From the NCBI RefSeq assembly GCF_026151205.1, contig NC_087082.1, forward strand, positions 14,109,365 to 14,169,364: a stretch of DNA of 60,000 bases. The letters run 5' to 3'. Below are positions 20,712 to 32,600 of this stretch, piece after piece. How positions within the stretch are numbered: position 1 is the stretch's first letter; each line of letters starts with the position of its first letter. The notes beneath the pieces were generated by a model that did no database searches, had not been told where the DNA came from, and saw only the letters and a list, made by a program, of their open reading frames with translations. The position numbers and the translations under genes are program-made. The stretch comes from Bolinopsis microptera. Lineage: Eukaryota; Ctenophora; Tentaculata; Lobata; Bolinopsidae.

Positions 20712-22117
20712 TTATAAGATAATAATAATAAGAACTGGCTGAAAATCATGTGAAACTGAGAAGTGCCAAAAACATTTTTTGGAGAATGTGGCCTTTTATA
20801 GTTATACTATGATAATTCTGTCGAAAACAGAGATACAAATGAAATAAAATTTGCGAGAATGAGAGATATAGTGCTATTAGTATTTTCATTATTCACCTCT
20901 ACAATTACAAGCAATTGAATTAAAAGCTCAAGTCTCGAACTTTGGGAGCAAAGTACAAAATGTATGACTAACGAAACAATTAGCAATAAACAATTAGCAA
21001 TAAACAACAATTATCACAATAAATAGAGAAATACTGAATCATAACGTCTGCAGCTTTGTGTTCGCAATGAATATGATCTTAACCGAATAGTACCGCTCTC
21101 TCCTCAAGCTGAGTATAAAAAGGGGTGACTGACAACTGAACCCAATTGAACCTAGTTCCCACGCAGTTAACAGGCACCCAATCAGCTAAAGTCTTGATCA
21201 CGTGCCATAGTACTGAATCACGTGATGCAAGTGTTATGTGTTACTTCCCTAAGGGTGGGGCTTGAAACTATACCACGGTTAATCAGCAATATGTCTATGA
21301 ATCTTATTAGGAAGTGTTAGGTTACGAGTAACGACGTGAACTGCACTGCTTGCTAATAAGCAACAATTATATAGACCCTTCGAAGACTGACGGACAACTT
21401 CACCCAATTAACTAATAAATTTAAAAACTTTTAGCTGCGCGGGAGCTCTGTTTCTAATTCATGTGCGATGTTATCGGTTGAAACATAAGGCCCACGGTAA
21501 TACTAATATTAATAAGCCATAAGAGATGTATAATGTAGGTACACATTACACATTATGAATAATCAATCGGACACTCATCAAAACATAGCAAGAAGCAAGA
21601 AGCTACCACGTGTGAAACCGAGATATAGAGCTTATAGTTATAGTTATATCAGTGCAGAAACTATGTATCGTTTCAATATAATATAGAATAATTTCAACAT
21701 AGAATAATACTACATACACAGTAATGTGATTCAACATCCTGAATATCCTTTGCGAGATTTACAATCCCCATGATGGCATTCTGTAAATAGAATTAATAGA
21801 TTATGTTATATTTTAACACAGATTTTACACAAAATTGTGATTCCACTTATGAAATTGCACGAACAGGGATAAAAATGTAACATTTCTGCAGCAGTGATGG
21901 CAATACAATGAAAGCATATTAGGGGTCGGGTAACAAATAATAGTTATGAACAGTAGCTGGTAAAATGGTATGCAGTCATGAAACTCAATTATATTCAGAT
22001 AAAAATAGGCGTCGAAATTTCACTATAACGATTAATGATATAGTTTCTGTCTGCGTAAACCCGTTTCATAAATAAAAAAAAGCTTAGGGGCTTTTTAACT
22101 TAGTATAGGGGCCAACT
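20712..22117. other. Intergenic stretch before the satellite
   Basis: AT-rich sequence with no supported gene. A TATAAAAAGG sequence near 21113 resembles a TATA box but has no recognisable gene behind it. Confidence 0.4.
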
Positions 22118-23282
22118 TACAGTCAACTATAGATGGCAAATGACACGATTGGGTGCTGGAAGTTTGATTTGGGTCGGAGGAAGCTTACAACAGACAGTTT
22201 GGACGAAATTTTTGCCCACAAACCAATAACTCAATTAAATGATGATGGTATCATACCAAATTAGAGTGCTGGAAGTCAAAATCTCGAAATATTACACTGT
22301 CCCATACTCTGTCCCATTTTCAGTTTTTGAAGCTGAAATTTCCAGGGCCGAAATTTTACAGTTTCTACCGAATTTCTGATCTGCAACCAATTAGTCAGTC
22401 AACTATAGATGGCAAATGACACGATTGGGGTGCTGGAAGTTTGATTTGGGTCGGAGGAAGCTCACAGCAGAAATCTTAACAAAACGAAACGTTGTATTTT
22501 CAAAACTCTGTCCCATTTTCAGATATGAAATTTTCTGAACACACATTTGACAGTTTGGATGAAATTTTTGTCCACAAACTAATTAGTCAGTTAATTGATG
22601 ATGGTATGATACCAAATTGGAGTGCTGGAAGTCAAAATCTCGAAAAAAATTGGAAAATCATAATGTCCCATACTCTGTCTCATTTTCAGTTTTTGAAGCA
22701 GAAATTTCCAGGGCCGAAATTTTACAGTTTTTACCGAATTTCTGATCTGCAACCAATTAGTCAGTCAACTATAGATGGCAAATGACACGATTGGGGTGCT
22801 GGAAGTTTGATTTGGGTCGGAGGAAGCTCACAGCAGAAATCTTAACAAAACGAAACGTTGTATTTTCAAAACTCTGTCCCATTTTCAGATATGACATTTT
22901 CTGAACACACATTTGACAGTTTGGATGAAATTTTTGTCCACAAACTAATTACTCAGTTAATTGATGATGGTATGATACCAAATTGGAGTGCTGGACGTCA
23001 AAATCTCGAAAAAATTGGAAAATCATAATGTCCCATACTCTGTCCCATTTTCAGTTTTTGAAGCTGAAATTTCCAGGGCCGAAATTTTACAGTTTTGACC
23101 GAATTTCTGATCTGCAACCAATTAGTCAGTCAACTATAGATGGCAAATGACACGATTGGGGTGCTGGAAGTTTGATTTGGGTCAGAGGAAGCTCACAGCA
23201 GAAATCTTAACAAAACGAAAAGTTGTATTTTCAAAACTCTGTCCCATTTTCAGATATGAAATTTTCTGAACACACATTTGAC
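22118..23282 (+). repeat. 366-bp satellite, first block
   Basis: About three tandem units, starting at cagtcaactatagatggc. The first unit has an internal deletion of roughly 100 bp. The unit is an ancient dimer. Its two halves share ctctgtcccattttcag, tgaaattt, acagttt, the pair gatgatggt or gatggca, and ggagtgctggaagtcaaaa or ggggtgctggaagtttga. The spacings of 167-174 and 192-199 bp average 183 bp. Each unit holds a 97-codon open frame that is not conserved as protein. Confidence 0.95.
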
Positions 23283-24564
23283 ATCAAATAACGGAGTAGT
23301 TCGCTGTTTATTAGTCTCATGATTGAAATACTGATATCTGGATATTATCCGGTTGGAAGAGACAAGGACAAGTGAAACAAGGAAGTTAGGAGTAAGGGCA
23401 AATTTTCGGCGTCAACGCCATCTTCAGGCTAAAATTGTTATAAATGTTAGTATATAATAAATGCTTCTATACTAGTTAAAATGCTAAATTAAAATTACAC
23501 ACACTGAATACAGGTTACATCAAATGGTATTGTACATTACATTGAAAATAGTGATGTACACACGTTTTACACTCTGTCCAAGTACATAATATCTACTGAA
23601 CAGCAGGGTCGTGTGCTATTTGTTTAAATTTGTCTTTGAATATGTTGTAAAAGAAATCCCTTAAGCTTCTCGCACTCTTCTTTGTTATTGATACTAGGTT
23701 TAAATAAATTAATGTAGTAAGCTTCTGTCACTTTACGTTTAATGGTGCTATATAAGTTAATTTCTAAAATATCGAAGGAAATATCTGGTTCTATGTTATC
23801 GTGAAACTCTGAATAATGAGCAGCCAACGCATTATCAGGATAGGTTAAAGGCCTGTTGACTGCTCTTCGATGCTCTGAAAATCTATCGTGTGCTGTTCTA
23901 CTCGTTTCCCCTATATATAGCTCTTGACATAATTTACACGTAACTTTGTATATGACACATTTTGGTTTGCAGTCGTGATTTGTTGTGATGAGTGGACATA
24001 TGATACAGTTTGGTATGGTGCAGTGTGGTTTGTCGTGTGGTCGTGATTAACATAAGATCTCTGAGAGTTTCTTACCTGGTGTGAATATGAATTTGACCGG
24101 TAAGTTGTGTGAGAGGGCAAATTGAGTGACTTCTTTGGAAAATGGCTCGTTGATGAATGGTAGAGTGCATGTTACGTGGTCGGTATCTTGTATGATGTAG
24201 TCCATCTCAAACGAGGACCCATACCAGTTGCTCAAATGGGAAATTGACTATCTTCTTTAAGAGAATTTAAACAAATAGCACACGACCCTGCTGTTCAGTA
24301 GATATTATGTACTTGGACAGAGTGTAAAACGTGTGTACATCACTATTTTCAATGTAATGTACAATACCATTTGATGTAACCTGTATTCAGTGTGTGTAAT
24401 TTTAATTTAGCATTTTAACTAGTATAGAAGCATTTATTATATACTAACATTTATAACAATTTTAGCCTGAAGATGGCGTTGACGCCGAAAATTTGCCCTT
24501 ACTCCTAACTTCCTGGTTTCACTTGTCCTTGTCTCTTCCAACCGGATAATATCCAGATATCAGT
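23283..24564 (-). mobile_element. Penelope-like element, inverted pair, copy A
   Basis: A 1.28-kb insertion in the satellite, flanked by an 11-bp duplication acacatttgac (23272-23282 and 24565-24575). The left arm reads on the minus strand and carries the GIY-YIG end of a Penelope-like retroelement. From about 24262 the sequence switches to the plus-strand 3' tail of the same element, so the two ends form a long inverted repeat of about 290 bp with a ~640-bp loop. Compared with copy B the plus arm has lost about 900 bp. Confidence 0.85.
23624..24235 (-). pseudogene. GIY-YIG endonuclease fragment of a Penelope-like element, copy A
   Basis: Minus-strand coding remnant running from a MDYIIQDTDHVTCTLPF segment through the cysteine-rich linker and GIY-YIG domain to the C-terminus ending IQRQI. 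It matches copy C almost base for base. A TCA-to-TAA change just after SEILC stops the frame. It has no start and lacks the reverse transcriptase. Confidence 0.85.
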
Positions 24565-27480
24565 ACACATTTGACAGTTTGGATGAAATTTTTGCCCACA
24601 AACCAATAAGTCAATTAAATGATGATGGTATGATACCAAATTGGAGTGCTGGAAGTCAAAATCTCGGAAAAAATTAGAAAATCATAATGTCCCATACTCT
24701 GTCTCATTTTCAGTTTTTGAAGCTGAAATTTCCAGGGCCGAAATTTTACAGTTTCCGAATTTCTGATCTGCAACCAATTAGTCAGTCAACTATAGATGGC
24801 AAATGACACGATTGGGGTGCTGGAAGTTTGATTTGGGTCGGAGGAAGCTCACAGCAGAAATCTTAACAAAACGAAAAGTTGTATTTTCAAAACTCTGTCC
24901 CATTTTCAGATATGAAATTTTCTAAACACACATTTGACAGTTTAGATGAAATTTTTGCCCACAAACCAATAAGTCAGTTAAATGATGATGGTATCATACC
25001 AAATTGGAGTGCTGGAAGTCAACATCTCGAAAAATCACACTGTCCCATACTCTGTCCCATTTTCAGTTTTTGAAGCAGAAATTTCCAGGGCCGAGATTTT
25101 ACAGTTTTTACTGAATTTCTGATCTGCAACCAATTAGTCAGTCAACTATAGATGGCAAATGACACGATTGGGGTGCTGGAAGTTTTATTTGTTTCGGCGG
25201 AAGCTCACAGCAGAAATCTTAACAAAGCGAAACGTTGTATTTTCAAAACTCTGTCCCATTTTCAGATATGAAATTTTCTGAACACACATTTGACAGTTTG
25301 GATGAAATTTTTGCCCACAAACCAATAAGTTAGTTAAATGATGATGATATGATACCAAATTGGAGTGCTGGAAGTCAAAATCTCGAAAAAAATTGGAAAA
25401 TCATAATGTCCCATACTCTGTCCCATTTTCAGTTTTTGAAGCTGAAATTTCCAGGGCCGAAATTTTACAGTTTTTACCGAATTTCTGATCTGCAACCAAT
25501 TAGTCAGTCAACTATAGATGGCAAATGACACGATTGGGTTGCTGGAAGTTTGATTTGGGTCGGAGGAAGCTCACAGCAGAAATCTTAACAAAGCGAAACG
25601 TTGTATTTTCAAAACTCTGTCCCATTTTCAGATATGAAATTTTCTGAACACATTTGACAGTTTGGATGAAATTTTTTCGCCCACAAACCAATAAGTCAAT
25701 TAAATGATGATGGTATGATACCAAATTGGAGTGCTGGAAGTCAAAATCTCGGAAAAAATTGGAAAATCATAATGTCCCATACTCTGTCCCATTTTCAGTT
25801 TTTGAAGCTGAAATTTCCAGGGCCGAAATTTTACAGTTTTGACCGAATTTCTGATCTGCAACCAATTAGTCAGTCAACTATAGATGGCAAATGACACGAT
25901 TGGGGTGCTGGAAGTTTGATTTGGGTCGGAGGAAGCTCACAGCAGAAATCTTAACAAAACGAAACGTTGTATTTTCAAAACTCTGTCCCATTTTCAGATA
26001 TGAAATTTTCTGAACACACATTTGACAGTTTGGATGAAATTTTTGCCCACAAACCAATAAGTCAATTAAATGATGATGGTATGATACCAAATTGGAGTGC
26101 TGGAAGTCAAAATCTCGGAAAACATTGGAAAATCATAATGTCCCATACTCTGTCTCATTTTCAGTTTTTGAAGCTGAAATTTCCAGGGCCGAAATTTTAC
26201 AGTTTTTACCGAATTTCTGATCTGCAACCAATTAGTCAGTCAACTATAGATGGCAAATGACACGATTGGGGTGCTGGAAGTTTGATTTGGGTCGGAGGAA
26301 GCTCACAGCAGAAATCTTAACAAAACGAAAAGTTGTATTTTCAAAACTCTGTCCCATTTTCAAATACGAAATTTTCTGAACACACATTTGACAGTTTGGA
26401 TGAAATTTTTGCCCACAAACCAATAAGTCAATTAAATGATGATGGTATGATACCAAATTGGAGTGCTGGAAGTCAAAATCTCGGAAAAAATTGGAAAATC
26501 ATAATGTCCCATACTCTGTCTCATTTTCAGTTTTTGAAGCTGAAATTTCCAGGGCCGAAATTTTACAGTTTTTACCGAATTTCTGATCTGCAACCAATTA
26601 GTCAGTCAACTATAGATGGCAAATGACACGATTGGGGTGCTGGAAGTTTGATTTGGGTCGGAGGAGGCTCACAGCAAAAATCTTAACAAAACGAAAAGTT
26701 GTATTTTCAAAACTCTGTCCCATTTTCAGATATGAAATTTTCTAAACACACATTTGACAGTTTAGATGAAATTTTTGCCCACAAACCAATAAGTCAGTTA
26801 AATGATGATGGTATCATACCAAATTGGAGTGCTGGAAGTCAACATCTCGAAAAATCACACTGTCCCATACTCTGTCCCATTTTCAGTTTTTGAAGCAGAA
26901 ATTTCCAGGGCCGAGATTTTACAATTTTTACCGAATTTCTGATCTGCAACCAATTAGTCAGTCAACTATAGATGGCAAATGACACGATTGGGGTGCTGGA
27001 AGTTTTATTTGGGTCGGTGGAAGCTCACAGCAGAAATCTTAACAAAGCGAAACGTTGTATTTTCAAAACTCTGTCCCATTTTCAGATATGAAATTTTCTG
27101 AACACACATTTGACAGTTTGGATGAAATTTTTGCCCACAAACCAATAAGTTAGTTAAATGATGATGATATGATACCAAATTGGAGTGCTGGAAGTCAAAA
27201 TCTCGAAAAAAATTGGAAAATCATAATGTCCCATACTCTGTCCCATTTTCAGTTTTTGAAGCTGAAATTTCCAGGGCCGAAATTTTACAGTTTTGACCGA
27301 ATTTCTGATCTGCAACCAATTAGTCAGTCAACTATAGATGGCAAATGACACGATTGGGTTGCTGGAAGTTTGATTTGGGTCAGAGGAAGCTCACAGCAGA
27401 AATCTTAACAAAGCGAAAAGTTGTATTTTCAAAACTCTGTCCCATTTTCAGATATGAAATTTTCTGAACACACATTTGAC
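24565..27480 (+). repeat. 366-bp satellite, second block with higher-order structure
   Basis: About eight tandem units, a few percent apart. A shortened variant with catctcgaaaaatcacactg occurs at ~25024 and ~26844, 1820 bp apart, which shows a five-unit higher-order repeat. Units next to the Penelope insertion share private variants (gggtcagagg at 23181 and 27379), so insertion and satellite were duplicated together. Confidence 0.96.
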
Positions 27481-27821
27481 ATCAAATAACGGAGTAGTTC
27501 GCTGTTTATTAGTCTCATGATTGAAATACTGATATCTGGATATTATCCGGTTGGAAGAGACAAGGACAAGTGAAACAAGGAAGTTAGGAGTAAGGGCAAA
27601 TTTTCGGCGTCAACGCCATCTTCAGGCTAAAATTGTTATAAATGTTAGTATATAATAAATGCTTCTATACTAGTTAAAATGCTAAATTAAAATTACACAC
27701 ACTGAATACAGGTTACATCAAATGGTATTGTACATTACATTGAAAATAGTGATGTACACACGTTTTACACTCTGTCCAAGTACATAATATCTACTGAACA
27801 GCAGGGTCGTGTGCTATTTGT

Positions 27822-28404
27822 TTAAATTTGTCTTTGAATATGTTGTAAAAGAAATCCCTTAAGCTTCTCGCACTCTTCTTTGTTATTGATACTAGGTTTA
27901 AATAAATTAATGTAGTAAGCTTCTGTCACTTTACGTTTAATGGTGCTATATAAGTTAATTTCTAAAATATCGAAGGAAATATCTGGTTCTATGTTATCGT
28001 GAAACTCTGAATAATGAGCAGCCAACGCATTATCAGGATAGGTTAAAGGCCTGTTGACTGCTCTTCGATGCTCTGAAAATCTATCGTGTGCTGTTCTACT
28101 CGTTTCCCCTATATATAGCTCTTGACATAATTTACACGTAACTTTGTATATGACACATTTTGGTTTGCAGTCGTGATTTGTTGTGATGAGTGGACATATG
28201 ATACAGTTTGGTATGGTGCAGTGTGGTTTGTCGTGTGGTCGTGATGAACATAAGATCTCTGAGAGTCAGTAAGTTGTGTGAGAGGGCAAATTGAGTGACT
28301 TCTTTGGAAAATGGCTCGTTGATGAATGGTAGAGTGCATGTTACGTGGTCGGTATCTTGTATGATGTAGTCCATCTCAAACGAGGACCCATACCAGTTGC
28401 TCAA
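27822..28404 (-). pseudogene. GIY-YIG fragment of a Penelope-like element, copy B
   Basis: Left-arm coding remnant identical in plan to copy A. It is frameshifted by the ~31-bp deletion after FALSHNL (near 28266), which removes the LPVKFIFTPGK segment. It carries no nonsense mutation at the position broken in copy A. Confidence 0.85.
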
Positions 28405-29329
28405 ATGGGAAATTGACTATCCGGAAAGCCGTCAGGATTTCACCCCATTCCTCGACACCCAGATAAAGATCGACGAACAGGGAACACTACACCACAAATT
28501 CTACAGAAAGAAGCAGAAAAAGAATATCACACTGCACGCCAACAGCCACCACAATGAGGGAACTAAAGTAGCCACAATCAAGAACTTCTACAAAACGGCT
28601 GCTTTTTGCTCATCAACACCAGAGTATAAAGAAGAGTCCATGAAGATAGTAGACAACTTGTTGGTCAACAACGGTTATCAAGACCCACGACGTATAAACA
28701 AAACAGGACGACTTCACCCTCTCTCACCTACAACACGTCATAACCCTTCATCATCAAACATACAAGATACCGACCACGTAACATGCACTCTACCATTCAT
28801 CAACGAGCCATTTTCCAAAGAAGTCACTCAATTTGCCCTCTCACACAACTTACCGGTCAAATTCATATTCACACCAGGTAAGAAACTCTCAGAGATCTTA
28901 TGTTCATCACGACCACACGACAAACCACACTGCACCATACCAAACTGTATCATATGTCCACTCATCACAACAAATCACGACTGCAAACCAAAATGTGTCA
29001 TATACAAAGTTACGTGTAAATTATGTCAAGAGCTATATATAGGGGAAACGAGTAGAACAGCACACGATAGATTTTCAGAGCATCGAAGAGCAGTCAACAG
29101 GCCTTTAACCTATCCTGATAATGCGTTGGCTGCTCATTATTCAGAGTTTCACGATAACATAGAACCAGATATTTCCTTCGATATTTTAGAAATTAACTTA
29201 TATAGCACCATTAAACGTAAAGTGACAGAAGCTTACTACATTAATTTATTTAAACCTAGTATCAATAACAAAGAAGAGTGCGAGAAGCTTAAGGGATTTC
29301 TTTTACAACATATTCAAAGACAAATTTAA
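28397..29329 (+). CDS. Penelope-like element C-terminal half: RT end and GIY-YIG endonuclease, copy C
   Basis: An open 310-codon frame with no ATG at its start, truncated at the inverted junction. It opens with the end of the reverse transcriptase (QDFTPFLDTQIKID). A basic linker follows, then VTCTLPFINEPFSKEV and a cysteine-rich segment (CTIPNC, CPL, DC). Next is the GIY-YIG endonuclease: VIYKVTCKLCQELYIGETS, the RTAHDRFSEH helix with catalytic Arg and His, and VTEAYYINLFKPSIN with catalytic Glu and Asn. In intact elements this nuclease cuts the target DNA for retrotransposition. The copy is dead because the catalytic RT core is missing, but the endonuclease frame is whole. Confidence 0.9.
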   Translation: MLKWEIDYPESRQDFTPFLDTQIKIDEQGTLHHKFYRKKQKKNITLHANSHHNEGTKVATIKNFYKTAAFCSSTPEYKEESMKIVDNLLVNNGYQDPRRINKTGRLHPLSPTTRHNPSSSNIQDTDHVTCTLPFINEPFSKEVTQFALSHNLPVKFIFTPGKKLSEILCSSRPHDKPHCTIPNCIICPLITTNHDCKPKCVIYKVTCKLCQELYIGETSRTAHDRFSEHRRAVNRPLTYPDNALAAHYSEFHDNIEPDISFDILEINLYSTIKRKVTEAYYINLFKPSINNKEECEKLKGFLLQHIQRQI

Positions 29330-29623
29330 ACAAATAGCACACGACCCTGCTGTTCAGTAGATATTATGTACTTGGACAGAGTGTAAAACGTGTGTACATC
29401 ACTATTTTCAATGTAATGTACAATACCATTTGATGTAACCTGTATTCAGTGTGTGTAATTTTAATTTAGCATTTTAACTAGTATAGAAGCATTTATTATA
29501 TACTAACATTTATAACAATTTTAGCCTGAAGATGGCGTTGACGCCGAAAATTTGCCCTTACTCCTAACTTCCTTGTTTCACTTGTCCTTGTCTCTTCCAA
29601 CCGGATAATATCCAGATATCAGT

Positions 29624-32600
29624 ACACATTTGACAGTTTGGATGAAATTTTTGCCCACAAACCAATAAGTCAATTAAATGATGATGGTATGATACCAAAT
29701 TGGAGTGCTGGAAGTCAAAATCTCGGAAAAAAAAAAAATTAGAAAATCATAATGTCCCATACTCTGTCTCATTTTTTCAGGTTTTCTGAAGCTGTGAAAA
29801 ATTTTCCAGGGCCGGAAATTTTTTTTACATTTTTTGAACCGGAATTATTTCTGATCTGGCGCACATACCAAAATTTTAGGGTCAGTCAAAACTATAGATG
29901 GCCCAAAATGGGGGGGGGTGACACGATTTTTTGGGGTTTGCGGAAGTTATTTTTTTTTTGATTTTGCGGGTCGGAGGAAGCTCCACCGCAGGAAAAAAAA
30001 ATTCTTAACAAAAGCGAAATAGTTGTATTTTTCACAAACTCTCCTGTCCCCATTTTCAGCATTGGGAAATTTTTATGACAACAAACACATTTGGGAACCC
30101 CAGTTTTTGGATGAAAATTTTCTGCCCACCCAATACCCAATAAGGTTTCAATTAAAATGGATGGGATGTTTTTATGGGATACCCCCAAAAAAAAAATTTG
30201 GGAGTGCTGGGAAGTCAAAAAATCTCGGATAAAAAAAAATTCCCCCGGAAAAATTTTTTCCATTTACATTTGTCCCATTTAACTCATTGTCTCATTTTCC
30301 AGTTATTTGATGGATTTGTTGTTAATTTTTTTCCCAGGGGGGCCGGAAAAATTTTACAGGTTTTTTTACCGAAATTTTTTCTGATCTGCAAACCAATTTA
30401 GGTCCAGTGTTTTTCAATAAACCAAAAAAAAAAACTTTAGATGGCCAATAATGGGGGACACCGATTGGGGTTCTGGGAAGGTTTTTGATTTGGGGTTAGG
30501 AGGAAAAGCTCACCCCCAGCAGAAAACATCTTAACAAAAAAACGTAAAATCGTTTGACGTTTTGTATTTTTCAACAATACTCTGTTCCACCAATTTCCAA
30601 AATATGAATTTTTTCTGATCAACACATTTGGGGACCAAGTTTTGAGATGAAAAATTTTTATGTCCACCAAAATAAAAATATAAATTAAGTTCAGTTAATT
30701 GAGGTAATTGGTATTGATTTACCCAAAATTTTGGGAGAGTGCTGGAAGTTTTCCAAAAAAAAAATTCTCGGGAAAAAAAATAAAATTGGAAATTCTAAAT
30801 TTTTCCCATTTTACCTCTGGGTTCCCCATTGTTTCAGTTTTGAAGCTGAAATTTTCCCACAGGGGCCGGAAATTTTTTTATAACCCAGTTTTTACCGAAA
30901 TATCATTTTCTGGAATTCTTGACAAACCCAATTTAGTCAGGTCACTATACTTTTTATAGGAATGGGCAAATTGACACGATTCTGAGGGCTGCTGGGAAGG
31001 GTTTTATTTTGTTTTCGGGCGGAAGGCTCACAGCAGGGGGGGGGAAAATATCTTAAAATCAAAAACCAAAACGCGAAAACCGTTGTTATTTTCAACCAAT
31101 ACTCTGGTCCCCATTTTTCAGATATGAAATTTTTCTGAAAAAACACCACAAATGGGGGAAAAAGTTTTTGGATTTGAACAAATTTTTGCCCACAAAAAAC
31201 CCAAATAAGTAAGTTAAAATTGGATTGATTAGATATGATACCAAAATTGGGAAGTGCTGGAAAGGTCAAAATCTCGGGGAAAAAAATTGGGAAATAAATT
31301 CATAATGTCCCATTCTAGGGGTTTTTTCCCCCCATTTTTCACGTTTTTGGTAAAGGGCTGGGGAAAATTTCCAGGGGGGCCGAAAATTTTTACCAGTTTT
31401 TAAACCGAATTTTCTGTATTCTTGCAACCAATTAGTCAGTCTAACTATACGATGGCGCCACAAAATGACCACGATTTGGGGTTGCTGGATGTTTTTGGAT
31501 TTGGGTCGTAGGGGAATGCTCCACAAAGCAGAAAATCTTAAAACAAAAGCGGAAAAACGTTGGTATTTTCAAAAAAACTCTGTTTCCCATTTTTCAGATA
31601 TGAATTTTTTACTGACATAAAAACACAAATTTATTTGACAGTTTTGGGATGAAAAAATTTTTTCTGTCCCCCAACAAAACCAAATAAGTCAATTTAAATG
31701 ATGGATGGGTTTTATGGATACCAAAATTGGGGAGTTTGGCTGGGGGAAGTCCAAAGATCTTCGGAAAAAAAAACATTGGGGGGTAAATTCAATATTTGTG
31801 TTTTTTTCCCCCATACTCTGTTCCCTTTTTCAGTTTTTTGGAAGCTGGAAATTTTCCAGGGCCGGGGAGATTTTTTTACAGTTTTGGGACCGGAAAAATT
31901 TTCTGATTCTCGCAAACCCAATTAGTCCAGTCAACTTATAAGATTTGGTAAAAATGACCACGTGTGGGGTGCTGGAAGTTTGGATTTGGGTACGGGAGGG
32001 GGAAAAAGGGCTCACAGGGGCAGAAAATCTTAACAAAACGAAATAAACGTTTGTTATTTCAAAAACTCTGTCCCCATTTTTCTTAGGATATGGATAATTT
32101 TTCTGGAAACCAACCTCATTTGGGGGGCCAGTTTGGATGAAAATTTTTTTTGCCCCACCAAAACCCCCAATAAGTTCAATTAAAATTTTAGATGATGGGG
32201 CTGTCTTATTGGATTTCCAAATTTGTGAGTTGGCCCGGAAGTCAAAAATCTCGGAAACAATGGAAAAATCCATTTTTTTAATAGTTCCCATAACTCCTGA
32301 TCTTTTCATTTTTTCTGTTTTTTGAAAGCTGGAAAAATTTCCCAGGGGGCCGAGAAAATTTTTTACCAGGTTTTTTACCGTAATTTTTCTGGGATTCTCT
32401 GCAAACCCCAATTTAGTCAGTCAAAAAACTATAGTGATGGTGCAAATGTACACGATTGGGGTTGGGGTGCTGGGGGAAAGTTTGGTTTGGGTCGGAGGGA
32501 AAAAATGCTTCCACAGCAGAAATCTTAAACAAAAAACGTTATAAAAAAGGTTTCTTTGTTATTTTCAAAAAAAAAACTCTGTCCCATTTTCAAATTAACG

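Larger units (their letters stand above)
27481..29623. mobile_element. Penelope-like element, inverted pair, copy B/C
   Basis: A 2.14-kb insertion with the same 11-bp duplication as copy A (27470-27480 and 29624-29634), at the same point in the satellite unit, 4198 bp downstream. Left arm minus (27481 to about 28404), right arm plus (about 28405-29623). Each arm ends in the same 3' tail (ggcgttgacgccgaaaattt). The left arm has a 31-bp deletion relative to copy A. The arms are inverted repeats of more than 800 bp. Confidence 0.88.

Noticed and set aside
21105-21130. TATA-box promoter
   Set aside because: TATAAAAAGG is a good match by itself, but no gene follows on the plus strand before the satellite.
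22492-26893. Repeated 97-codon frames, one per 366-bp satellite unit
   Set aside because: The unit happens to be a multiple of three. The frames end at the same stop in each unit, vary without coding bias, and resemble no protein family.
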